Below the pieces are notes generated by a model. The model saw only the letters and a list, made by a program, of their open reading frames with translations. It had not been told where the DNA came from and ran no database searches. A program made the translations under genes and the position numbers. From Euperipatoides rowelli (taxonomy: Eukaryota > Onychophora > Udeonychophora > Euonychophora > Peripatopsidae): 14,010 bases of DNA. Below are positions 1 to 8,310 of this stretch, piece after piece (within the stretch, counting starts at the first letter, position 1; the number at the start of each line of letters is the position of its first letter). The DNA is taken from NCBI GenBank assembly GCA_003024985.2, contig PXIH01S0047210.1; one strand, 5' to 3'.

Positions 1-64
1 CAAGGGAGTAATAAATATATTTATTAATTTTATCACGTAATATGAAAACTTTGGTGGGCGGTAT

Positions 65-373
65 TACCCGCTGCACGGTATTCCCCCCACTTCCCATAAG
101 CAATACAACCTGCCAAATAGACTATGGGGTGAAGCCATTACTATGGCAGCATATCTGATTAATAGAACCAGTCATTCCTCTACAGGTAAGACACCCTATG
201 AGCTCTAGAATAGTGAGGTGCCCAATAAATCAAATCTGAAGACATTCGGCTGTATAGGATACGCTTTCAAACCTCGTGTTATTAGAAAGAAACTTGATGA
301 AACATCTACTGAGGGAATATTTGTGGGGTATTGTAGAAACACAAAGGGATTTAGACTANTAACCCCCATGTGA
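65..373 (+). pseudogene. Ty1/copia retrotransposon integrase fragment (broken)
   Basis: The plus-strand frame through 125-127 reads LPNRLWGEAITMAAYLINRT, then KTPYEL, TFGCIGYAFKP, KLDETSTEGIFVGY and NTKGFRL. This is the usual order of the C-terminal part of Ty1/copia integrase: the LP-x-LWGEA block, AAYL-NR, TPYE, the FGC block, then the -K-D--S--G-FVGY and KG-R- block. In a live element this enzyme inserts the cDNA into the host genome. The copy is dead. TAG at 206-208 falls in the TPYELW motif, where a Trp codon (TGG) is expected. The protease, catalytic integrase core and reverse transcriptase/RNase H are all missing from the window. Family resemblance is clear from about 101 and weak before it. 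It stops at the N at 359, after which the frame runs a few unrelated codons to TGA (371-373). Confidence 0.85.
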
Positions 374-710
374 CCACCTAGGACCTTGACCTTTTATATA
401 CATATTCTTGACCTTTACGGTAACACCGATTTCAACTTAATTGGACAAACCATTGGGGAGAAAATTCAATTGAAAGGGTTCGGAATGACATGTAGATAGG
501 CTACACAGAGAAAATTTGTTTTTTAATATATTATCAAGGGCTGGGGAGACAGTATCCAAATCCTCCACTCCGGTTTTTCTACTATCCGAATCCTTTCTTT
601 TAAATGTGGCTCCCCCCCCCCCCCTGCGTAATACTTATGTGAAAATTTCAGACTAATCATGAAATCTTATTTTTTTTAAAGTCACAATAAATATTAGTAA
701 TTTTTTTAAA
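374..710. other. Non-coding stretch with 13-C tract
   Basis: No coding signal was seen. The stretch holds a 13-C homopolymer (612-624) and two imperfect copies of a 14-base string (about 551-564 and 582-595, differing by G/A and G/C changes) spaced 31 bp apart. It follows the N at 359 and may belong to a different contig from the copia fragment. On the minus strand it would be the 3' UTR of the exon at 711-945, but I found no AATAAA in that direction. Confidence 0.4.
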
Positions 711-945
711 TTATACAGATGCTTGTTCAAATGATTTGGGTGGCAAGTTCTCCATGAAATGGATGGCCAGGTCGACAGCTATCTCACAGCCGATGGCAGC
801 CAAGGAAGGCCCTGATTTCTGAGCCACCATCCTCTGTTCCGACCCGCCACAGGTAGTCATGTCCAAAAGGCGTGTTGACAGAGGCAAGCCGATGACATGT
901 TCCCCTAGGACTAGAGTGTCACAATCAAATTGTGACTCTCTCGTC
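711..945 (-). CDS. Candidate terminal coding exon, unrecognised protein
   Basis: On the minus strand an open frame of about 77 codons ends at TAA (complement of 711-713). The block is about half G+C in a far more A+T-rich setting, and its third codon positions are often G or C, as expected for real coding sequence. Readable parts include LGEHVIGLPLSTRLLD, GGSEQRMVAQKSGPSLAAIG and CEIAVDLAIHFMENLPP. It suggests a soluble alpha/beta domain with a conserved-looking GGSEQRM stretch and an amphipathic helix near the C-terminus. I do not recognise the family; a passing likeness to the C-terminus of E1-like enzymes is too weak to use. There is no ATG at the start, so it would be a last exon. Possible acceptor AGs lie at about 935-945, but the usual pyrimidine tract is missing because a foldback repeat occupies that position. 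It could also be an exon fragment captured or orphaned by a mobile element. Confidence 0.5.
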
Positions 946-947
946 AC

Positions 948-1032
948 AATATTTACTCCTATTTATCTTCAATAAATAGGAGTAAATATTTATATACATG
1001 TATATAAATATTTACTCCTATTTATTGAAGAT
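948..1032. repeat. Perfect 68-bp palindrome plus third half-arm (foldback/MITE-like)
   Basis: Positions 965-998 and 999-1032 are exact reverse complements, 34 bp per arm with no spacer, centred in TATACATGTATA. A third copy of part of the arm (948-966) is reverse-complementary to 972-990 across a 5-base loop. The same roughly 19-base motif (core TTTACTCCTATTTAT) is therefore present three times in alternating orientation. It could fold as a cruciform with an alternative hairpin. It may be a small foldback/MITE-type element or an assembly artefact. It abuts the exon-like block at 711-945 with only two bases between. Confidence 0.85.
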
Positions 1033-2000
1033 TTGTGGATAGGAATAGTAGACTAATTGTTTAATTGAGGAAGAGATGGGGTGGGCTTTAGGCACTGAGC
1101 ATTTTAAATGGTGTTTTTTTTTTTTTTTTTTATAGAAATAAATTGTTCTAAAACTGATTTGTTTTTAAGCAGTAGCTCAGCCTAATTAGTACAGGTAAGC
1201 CTGTTGATTGGACAAGCAGGGGAGGTTGTCTCCAAAGTTCTTTTTTTTTCTTAATCTTTATTTTGCAGTCAAGTCACTAATAAATTGGTGTAGTTAGTTT
1301 TCCTTTAAATTAGGCAATAATACTATATAAACCAAGGTTCATTAGCAGGAATTAAATATAAATCTGTTTGATTCCTGGTAATGTACAATTCTTAAATGAA
1401 AATTAGTAGTGTAAAGATACACCCAGTAACAAAATATAGATTTTACCAAATATACTTGTCCCCCCCCCCCCACTAAAATTCAGAATTTTAATATATAGAC
1501 GAATTGTATTTTTTTATATTATTTTTTGATATTGATGGAATTGTTCAAGAGATGTAGATAAAAAAAAAAAAACATTCCCCACCTCCTTCTTTTTTTTTTA
1601 GACAGGCTTTCTTAAAGGCACATTTTTATTTTCTGCAATTTTTTTTTTGTTAAACTATTATAGGTAACATATTCAGCAAAAAAATATACCGGTATATTTA
1701 TTTAAACACAAAATATGAAATTTCAAATCGCATTAAACTTATAGCATATATATATATATATACAGTTTATTTTTCCGACAATCAATTTTTAAATAGATTT
1801 TTCAAATGATAAATACAAATTAAATTTGAACTCCAGTTTGTCTAATTTTGACAATTTTTAAAATATGGCTGCTATGTTAATTGTGAAACGAAATTAACCC
1901 TTTCAATTCAACTCTTTATTAGAATTCTCACTCCAATTATTTTAATACCGTACTAGACCTTTTAAAGCCAACTGTGTATATAGGAAATATTTTCAGGAGT
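1033..2000. other. Non-coding, homopolymer- and microsatellite-rich
   Basis: No ORF or exon-like island was seen. It contains a long T run near 1114-1131, 12 C at 1460-1471, an 18-bp palindrome centred in ACCGGT (1682-1699), and a (TA)n microsatellite (about 1744-1762). A G+C-richer patch at about 1165-1240 has a tRNA A-box-like string (TAGCTCAG) but no convincing B box. Probably intergenic or intronic. Confidence 0.5.
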
Positions 2001-2161
2001 GGTAGATTTAACAACCTTGTATTTATCTTATTTTATTTTTTATTCCATTTTTTTTTATGAAACTTGTACTTGTAAAATTAATTAAATTATACCAACACAT
2101 TAATTTCAAGGGGGTCCAGGGCCCCCTTGCCCCCCCCCCCCCTTCCATAAATACACCCTTG
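2001..2161 (+). repeat. Dispersed repeat, copy 1 of 2
   Basis: This segment recurs at 6420-6578 in the same orientation. The first 100 bases or so differ only at one position near the left edge and include ACAACCTTGTATTTATC and GAAACTTGTACTTG. The right part is a G-run, GGGCCCC, C-run block that differs in homopolymer length, and both copies end in ATACACCCTTG. It has no coding content, clear TIR or target duplication. The shape fits the end of a non-autonomous transposon or SINE/LINE-like tail, class undetermined. The 13-C run (2130-2142) is probably length-unstable. Confidence 0.85.
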
Positions 2162-3514
2162 AACTGGTATGACAAATTATGGTAGGTCTCTATTGTTCTA
2201 AGGATTAAATCACAACAGGGATGCTGATGTGAAACAAAGAGAAATTTTGACATGTAGATATATCTAAATAATTAGATATATGAAATCATATATGAACAAA
2301 ATGAAATGATTCAATAGAGCAGTTAAACATGACAAAAAACATAAAAACAAACATAATTCATAGTGCCGATTATGAAATGTTGAATTACTAAAATAATAAT
2401 TCAATATCTTCAGAATTTGTTTAAAATCAAACCAATCAAAAATGGAATGTGTTAATGTAATGAGATATGCAGGCAGAGTTTAGCTCAGCAGTTCCCTCTC
2501 AATCTAGTTTGATGGTGATAGAAACAGCTCAGGCAGCTAATGTGTGGACTCCAGCTGTTTGACAAAAAGATACGATACCCTTAAAAATACTCATTTTCAC
2601 AGAAAAACTATAATTGAAATTTAAGATTTTCTGACATCCATATTAATAACTTAATAAACATTTTTTTAAAAATATTATTTGAAGTGTATTAAATAAAAAT
2701 ATGTCATTTTTTTATTAATCTATTGTAAAGCTCAAAATAGGGCTAAGGACAACTTTTTAACATTTCATTTAGTGTTATATTTATTATTTTTGTTTTATGA
2801 AGATCAGTTAAAGGTGACCAAAAGTTAGTTTTAATCACTCATTAGTTTTATTCACTCGTTCATTAAACTATTTAATTCTTTTTGTTGATTTTTTTTTTAT
2901 GTTTATGTGTTTGTATCGGGACATCAAATTATTCCCGTCTAATTTCATTCATCAAAGTATGGGCAAACGCTATCTGAAATTAAATTATAAACTTTATATA
3001 AAATCTCATTTTTTAAACTTTTGATGTAAAATTAAAAGTAAGAAAAATCAATTTAAACTATCAAAAGAGAAGAAATTTAATTATTTTAAATAAACAATTA
3101 TGATTTTTATCATTTGCTTAAACTTAGTCTTTTTTGAAAAAGTAATAATATTTGAACTTTCACTTTATCTTTTTTTTTTATTCAAACTTTTCTCATGTTT
3201 TGTCACTTGGCAAGTCCATTATGAGCTATGTGTGACAGTTAGCTGAAAGGTACAATTTTTATTGAATATACTGACATAGAATTCTAACTAAATTGAACTA
3301 GGCCCTCTATAAGTTATTCTTTGTCATACCAAATATCTAAAGTTACATGTTAGTGTTGTCTTTGTTTCATATAAGCAGCTGATCCAGGTATATTACTTTG
3401 GTAAGACCATTTCATTTGTTAGATAGAAATTTTATTTTACATTTTAGTTTGGTAGCTAATGTTCTAGGCAAAACAATACAGGCAAATCAATAATCCGGAT
3501 CCCATGTTAGCGCT
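2162..3514. other. A+T-rich non-coding stretch
   Basis: Nothing that can be called a gene. A slightly G+C-richer patch at 2467-2562 contains a 31-codon ATG ORF and a weak tRNA A-box-like string, neither convincing. The rest is very A+T-rich with many T and A runs, as expected for intron or intergenic DNA. Confidence 0.5.
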
Positions 3515-3547
3515 TTGGTGCAAGTTTTTTTGTTGTCAAAGTTTACT

Positions 3548-3697
3548 ATGGCCCTCGTAAATCATCTTGCCTTTATATTTCTTGTTCTAGAAGTTAAAGG
3601 AGCAGATACTTTAAAAAGAAATATTATATTTATATTTACTTCTATACAAAAAGGGAATTTCAGTACTGTGGGTCCAAATATTGACTTCTTTATAGAG
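3548..3697 (+). CDS. Possible first exon with signal peptide (speculative)
   Basis: ATG at 3548-3550 (context ACTATGG, G at +4) opens 50 codons that end in phase 0 at GAG|GTAAAT, a fair 5' splice donor (3698-3703). The first 19 residues, MALVNHLAFIFLVLEVKGA, have a short N-region, a hydrophobic core and a small residue at the expected cleavage point, as in a secretory signal peptide. The following residues (DTLKRNIIFIFTS, GPNIDFFIE) look like beta strands. If real it would begin a secreted or surface protein whose other exons are not identified here. Without splicing the frame runs to TAG at 3740-3742. No family is recognised. Only signal peptide shape, start context and donor support it, so it could be chance. 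Confidence 0.25.
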
Positions 3698-3742
3698 GTA
3701 AATCTTATGGCTTGTTTTCTTACTAATTCAAACTATTTTTAG

Positions 3743-4862
3743 TCAAAAATATACAACATATATACATACAGTGTTTAAGCTGGAATGTTATAACTATTAG
3801 CAGTTTAGCTCAAACTGTAAATAAATTTGTAGCCAAACAAAAAAATAACTAGACAAACCTTATGTTGTAAATTTTAACAAACCTTGGGCATCATATAGAT
3901 GTTCCGATCAAGCACTTATTATATTTTTTAAGTCTATTTAAAAAATAAATAAACTCTCGCCCATCAAAAAAAAAAACTGTTTCCAAAAATCGTACTTTTG
4001 CAGTGAACAGTTTAACTTCAAACTAACCATGAACTCTAATTCAATTAATTTAATCAATAATAATAATCCGACTCTAATCCAAATTAATAAGTAATTATGA
4101 ACAAATAAATGAATTAGTGAGGTAACATGTTGATAAGTTAGATGGTATAATGGAATGAATTGATTGGTTAGGGAAGAGTAAGTCTATGAAGTTTATGTTA
4201 TAGCCAAAGTCTATAGATAGGCTGCCATTTTATTCCTTATTAATTTCATGATAAAGTTATATGTACGGTACTGTAATTGGCTTTGGTATATAACTTACTG
4301 TAAATAACAGAAGAAAAAAAATATAGAAATTCCAACTTTATTAATTACCTTCAGAAATTTGTATTTATTATAAATTTATCAATTTCAAACCAATAATTTT
4401 TTCATAATTAGGGTTCAATTTAATCCAAGTTTCACAATTTTAAAACCAAGCCATCAGTCTACATACATGTATGCTTTAATTAAAATTGATTTGTAGTAAC
4501 ACGCTATGGGGATATTCTAACTACTAAAGCTTATTTATAGTTAAATTAATAACTATTACAAATGTTTTTTAAGCTAAGACATTCTGGCATTAATTTTAAT
4601 TGTTATTCATTTACTTGACTATATCAGCTTCTCTTTACTGCTGCAATATAGAAAATTTTGAAATATTTATATTGTAAGCCTTAGTAACATATTTTATGCC
4701 AATTCTTATTTTGTAGTATTACATGGTGAATGATTAATTTTTTCTTGGTATTGTTTAATATTTTTTTTTGAATTAGCAATTGGCTCACTCTAAGTGATGA
4801 CTAGTGGCCAAATGAGGAAAAGTTCTAGCATTTGGNTATTTAATTTTTTTTAGATAAAAATG
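3743..4862. other. A+T-rich non-coding stretch with assembly N
   Basis: No exon-like island or repeat array was seen. There is a single N at 4836, probably an assembly join. If the signal-peptide exon at 3548-3697 is real, part of this would be its first intron. Confidence 0.5.
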
Positions 4863-4868
4863 TTTATT
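4863..4868 (-). promoter_or_regulatory. Possible poly(A) signal AATAAA
   Basis: The complement reads AATAAA. It is the first canonical hexamer met on the minus strand downstream of the stop codon at 5143-5145, giving a 3' UTR of about 275-300 bases. The hexamer is common by chance in A+T-rich DNA, so this depends on the exon at 5143-5220 being real. Confidence 0.25.
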
Positions 4869-5142
4869 TACAAAACTTATGGCATTAAATTTAGAATTCA
4901 TAACAGTAATAATTAAAACAACATGTTATAACAGACGGCGCTTGCTCACGCTAGTAATTACTAAGAAAAAAAATGACAAGCATTAAATTTTATATTGCTT
5001 GACTAATTAAGATAAATTTCCTAATAAAAATAAACAAAAATAGCTCTGACTAACATAAAATGCATAAAAATAAATAATAAAAAATTTAACACTGCTCTAT
5101 GAATTTACAAATGATTAAAAACTTACATAAAAAATGTCTTGA

Positions 5143-5220
5143 CTAGTTCACCACAAGATCTTCAGAGAAGGCAGGTAGAAAGGAACAGTCTCTAACTTTC
5201 TTGAATTTGATGAGGGAGCT
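5143..5220 (-). CDS. Candidate terminal coding exon (25 codons + stop)
   Basis: On the minus strand a strong 3' splice site (GCCTGTCTCCACAG, a pyrimidine tract ending in CAG at 5221) is followed at once by 25 open codons ending in TAG (complement of 5143-5145). In phase 0 the peptide contains SSLIKFKKVRDC, then FLPAFSEDLVVN. A branch-point-like CTAAT lies roughly 45 bases upstream of the acceptor. The segment is G+C-richer than its flanks. An AATAAA about 275 bases downstream would close the 3' UTR. It looks like the last exon of a gene whose upstream exons lie to the right, but I could not identify them. The peptide is too short to name a family, and other phases give early stops. Confidence 0.4.
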   Translation of the reverse strand, partial: SSLIKFKKVRDCSFLPAFSEDLVVN

Positions 5221-6419
5221 CTGTGGAGACAGGCACGAAGGATAATATGGTTAAACAAGGGGGGAATTATTAGGACCTGGTGACCTGATTTCATTTTAAT
5301 AAGGACAACTGTTCGGTGTTTTTCTAATTTATTTTACACAGTTATAAATAAAATAATGAAGTTTTTGCAATTGTTTAGTGAGAGGAGTGCAGTTCAAATG
5401 CATAAAAAAATCTTTCTAAGTTTTATAGAAACTGACTGGTATGTAGGTTTTGACAAATAGATTAGTAAAGAAAACGGATATGTTAGCTGTAGGTCTTCCT
5501 TTAGTTACTGGAGTTTTAAATACTTATTGATTTCATCTTGATTCTGGCTGGGAAACTGCTACTGAAAGTCTTCTCCCATTTTGGAAAATTTGACAAGGGT
5601 GATCTTGGTAGAAAGTCTGTATAAAATGGTCAATCACCATTGTTATTATTGTTCTTTTCTTCAGTTAAATAGACATCAGTAAGTTGAAAATTCTTCTTGA
5701 AATTTTTCTAAGTCTAGTGGGTGTTTTAACTGACTATAAGAAAGTAGGAACAACGATATTATATGTTCACAGCAGCCAGCACAAAATCAAAACTCATGTA
5801 CAATTTATAAGTTGATTTTACTGGAATAGATTGGGACGGTCTTCAAAAATGTGAAGACCATCTTCATCAGTTGTAGTATGGGATCAAGATTCTCTGTCAA
5901 CTAAGATGATCAAGACTATATGGAAAAATTAATTAGAACAACTTCATAATTCTCTAAACAATAGGTTAGAATGAATCACAAGATCAATGATTGAAATGCC
6001 CTCACCAATCAAAAACATTCATTGAGTAACTAGACAAAAGAATTAAAACCAGCAATAATTAGACCAATCAAATAAATATTAAAAATCTTCTTCACTGATT
6101 AAACATGACAGAAAGATGAAGAGGTACTACAGGCCGAGTGGAAAAGTAACTGGGGAAAATAAATATAACATATAACTGGTACAAGTGTGTATATAGAAAA
6201 TATTTTGGGGGGGAACCAACCTTGGTCATCCATCAGATTAGTAGGATATAGTTTCCTAATAGGCCTATCCGGAGTTTTTAAAGCAAAATCATTTTATTGC
6301 TCTAAATATGTTTGATCAGTGATCAACCGTATTAAGAGCATTAAAATGATTTGTTGATCATTCTCTATTGCCTTGTATGGCCACTATGAGCGCTACTGTG
6401 CCAGTGTAACATATTAAGA
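5221..6419. other. Non-coding; would be intron of the minus-strand gene
   Basis: No convincing exon was seen. There is a small hairpin at 5838-5859 (8-bp arms GGTCTTCA/TGAAGACC, 6-base loop). Slightly G+C-richer sequence at 5480-5640 gives short open stretches on the minus strand without supporting splice signals. Confidence 0.4.
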
Positions 6420-6578
6420 GGTAAATTTAACAACCTTGTATTTATCTTATTTTATTTTTTATTCCATTTTTTTTTATGAAACTTGTACTTGTAAAATTAA
6501 TTAAATTATACCAACACATTTTAATTTCAGGGGGGGGGCAGGGCCCCCTCCACCCCCTCCCCCATTAATACACCCTTG
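6420..6578 (+). repeat. Dispersed repeat, copy 2 of 2
   Basis: Second copy of the segment at 2001-2161, same orientation. About 95 bases from 6425 are identical to copy 1. The G/C-run block differs: nine G here against five in copy 1, and a C-rich stretch here interrupted where copy 1 has 13 C in a row. It ends in the same ATACACCCTTG. The near-identity of the A+T part suggests recent dispersal or gene conversion. Confidence 0.85.
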
Positions 6579-6996
6579 TTTAAGCCCGTTACATGGGCAT
6601 CCAACCTTTTTTTTAATATCACAGTGATCTAAAAGAAAAAAATCTTTTTTTTTTAGTTTCGAATAAGCCCGTTAGATGGCGCTATTACTAGCTTTGGAAC
6701 ACGATCATATTCCAATTAAGATGTAGGATACAGTTTTGTTATACTTCAAATTATTATAGCCTTTTTTTTTTACGTGATTGCTATTTTTAAATTCTTTGAT
6801 TTTAATTTTAGTTTTTTTTTTAAATCGTTTGATATGATTCAAAACAAATAATTAAAAAAAAAAAATGAAATCCGTCTTTTTACAAACTATAACCAGGCTT
6901 ACACATCTGTTTACAAACTAAAATGTTTGACTAATTAAAATATTAACTGATATTACCTCAAAATGACTTCTATTGTATAATAAATAAACCAACCGT
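6579..6996. other. Non-coding with short direct repeat
   Basis: TAAGCCCGTTA followed by one variable base and ATGG occurs at 6581 and again at 6664, 83 bp apart. Several T and A runs fill the rest. No gene was seen. Confidence 0.45.
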
Positions 6997-7100
6997 GATT
7001 GAGACAAAGTTGTGTTCCCATGACAACTTATCACATTGAGACGGTGTTGTGTTTTTATGGTAACTAACCATGTTTGTGACAGTTGTGTTCGCATAGCTTC
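6997..7100 (+). repeat. Three degenerate units of about 37 bp
   Basis: TTGAGACAAAGTTGTGTTCC (from 6999), TTGAGACGGTGTTGTGTTTT (from 7036) and TTGTGACAGTTGTGTTCG (from 7074) are spaced 37 and 38 bp apart. They also share the CCATGACAAC / TATGGTAAC / GCATAGC region that follows. This is an old short tandem array. It leaves a minus-strand frame open from about 7139 to 6918 with a similarly repetitive peptide (TQLSQTWLV / NTTLSQSRLV), which I take as a by-product. Confidence 0.6.
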
Positions 7101-7139
7101 AGGTAAATTCACCTGGCTGAGATGGAAAAAAATTACCAT

Positions 7140-7470
7140 TCGAATGTAAAATCTTTGTCCATAGAAAAGGAAGGGCCTTTGTTTGATTAAAAATAAAATA
7201 GCCTATTATTTGTTTTACCAATTTTATATGAGTACAAACCTCGCCTTTTTAATAATTATATCAAAATTACATTTAATGAGTGAACATTATTCTTCAATGT
7301 TCAACCAATAGAATTATTTTTCTCTAATTCAAAATGTTTGGATAAAATTCAAAAATTACAATCATTGCCATAAGTTGTGATAATAATGGACCATTTAACA
7401 TATTTGGGCTTGTTATTCATATTTAATACCAGATTCTGAAACTTGGGGGGTTTCATTTTTATAATTGAAG
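7140..7470. other. A+T-rich non-coding flank of the 21-bp array
   Basis: No gene was seen. The last 25 bases (T-rich, then ATAATTGAAG ending at 7470) resemble a weak 3' splice site placed exactly where the 21-bp array begins. Confidence 0.4.
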
Positions 7471-8091
7471 GAGGACTTCCAAGCCAGCGACAAAGACATC
7501 CAAGCCGGCGACGAGGACATCCAAGATGGCGACGAGGCTATCCAAACCGGTGATGAGGATATCCAAGCCGTCAACAAGGACATCCAAGCCAGTGACGAAG
7601 ACATCCAAGCCGGCGATGAGGACATCCAAGCCGGCGACGAGGACATCTAAGCCGGTGATGAGGACATCCAAGCTGGCGACGAGGACATCCAAGCCGGCGA
7701 CGAAGTCATCCAAGCTGGCGACGAAGACATCCAAGCTGGTGACGAGGATATCCAAGCCGGCGACGAGGACATCCAAGCCGGCGACGAGGACATCCAAGCC
7801 GGTGATGAGAACATCCAAGCTGGCGACGAGGACATCCAAGCCGGCGACAAAGTCATCCAAAGCGGCGACAAAGACATCCAAGCCGGCGACGAAGACATCC
7901 AAGCCGGCGACGAGGACAGCCAAGCCGGCGACGAGTACATCCAAGCCGGCGACGAGGACATCCAAGCCGGCGACGAGGACATCCAAGCCGGTGATGAGGA
8001 CATCCAAGCTGGCGACAAGGACCACCAAGCCAGTGACGAAGTAATCCAAGCCGGCGAAGAGGACATCCAAGCCGGCAACGAAGACATCCTA
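7471..8091 (+). repeat. 21-bp CpG-rich minisatellite, 29.5 units, frame-preserving
   Basis: From 7471 every unit is exactly 21 bp (29 full units to 8079, then a partial unit to about 8091), with no indel. The commonest unit codes for the heptad DIQAGDE and carries three CpGs (CCGG, GGCGA, GACGA). Because 21 is a multiple of 3, frames stay open across the array. Plus frame 1 gives DIQAGDE, with one TAA at 7648-7650 from CAA. Plus frame 2 gives SKPATRT and is open from ATG 7526 to TAA 8042-8044. The minus strand gives LDVLVAG and MSSSPAW readings. Most unit differences are C to T or G to A at the CpGs, as expected of methylation-driven decay, so open frames alone are not evidence of a gene. The array is much richer in G+C than its flanks. 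Confidence 0.95.
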
Positions 8092-8202
8092 AATGAGAAC
8101 ATGGAAAATCTTTTCACTTTATCAATCAGAAGTAATTCCAGAGGACATTCTCATTCATTGGTGTCAAATATAGGAAATCTTAAATATTTAATCATTTTAT
8201 AG
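7471..8202 (+). pseudogene. Possible repetitive-protein exon, frame DIQAGDE, one nonsense codon
   Basis: The frame is open from just after TAA at 7462-7464 to TAG at 8200-8202 apart from a single TAA at 7648-7650 (unit 9, CAA to TAA). It has no ATG at its start; a TTG at 7465 is not a plausible animal start, so it would need to be an internal exon using the AG at 7469-7470. The product would be about 29 acidic heptads (D-I-Q-A-G-D-E with K, V, N or S variants) followed by 36 non-repeat residues. Such repeats occur in low-complexity secreted or structural proteins, but no family is recognised. The nonsense codon and the CpG explanation for its synonymous changes argue for a non-coding minisatellite or dead exon. 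Confidence 0.2.
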
Positions 8203-8310
8203 CTTCTCGTAGTGTCAATGAATGGAAAGACTTAACCTCAAATAGCTTTTAATAATAAAACTGAGGGGATTTTAAAAAATTCAATTTTGTCTTTAGTATT
8301 AAACCTTGGA
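8092..8310. other. Non-coding flank
   Basis: The sequence returns abruptly to A+T-rich DNA after the 21-bp array. No repeat or gene was seen beyond the tail of the DIQAGDE frame. Confidence 0.4.

Noticed and set aside
1165-1240. Possible tRNA-like head (AGTAGCTCAGCCTAATTAG)
   Set aside because: Only the A-box half is visible; no GGTTC-type B box follows.
2023-2253. 76-codon minus-strand ORF
   Set aside because: It runs through the dispersed repeat, including the 13-C tract; no homolog-like motif.
2467-2562. 31-codon ATG ORF in a G+C-richer patch, with an A-box-like TTTAGCTCAG
   Set aside because: Too short to judge as coding, and no B box at the right distance for a tRNA or SINE head.
6918-7139. 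73-codon minus-strand ORF
   Set aside because: By-product of the 37-bp repeats; no splice signals or recognisable domain.
7459-8070. Long minus-strand LDVLVAG frame (about 203 codons)
   Set aside because: It is an antisense reading of the 21-bp array, has no ATG at its start, and stays open only because the period is a multiple of three.
7647-8117. Minus-strand MSSSPAW frame (about 150 codons)
   Set aside because: Another frame of the same array; repeated ATG and Trp codons are built into the unit, with no independent support.
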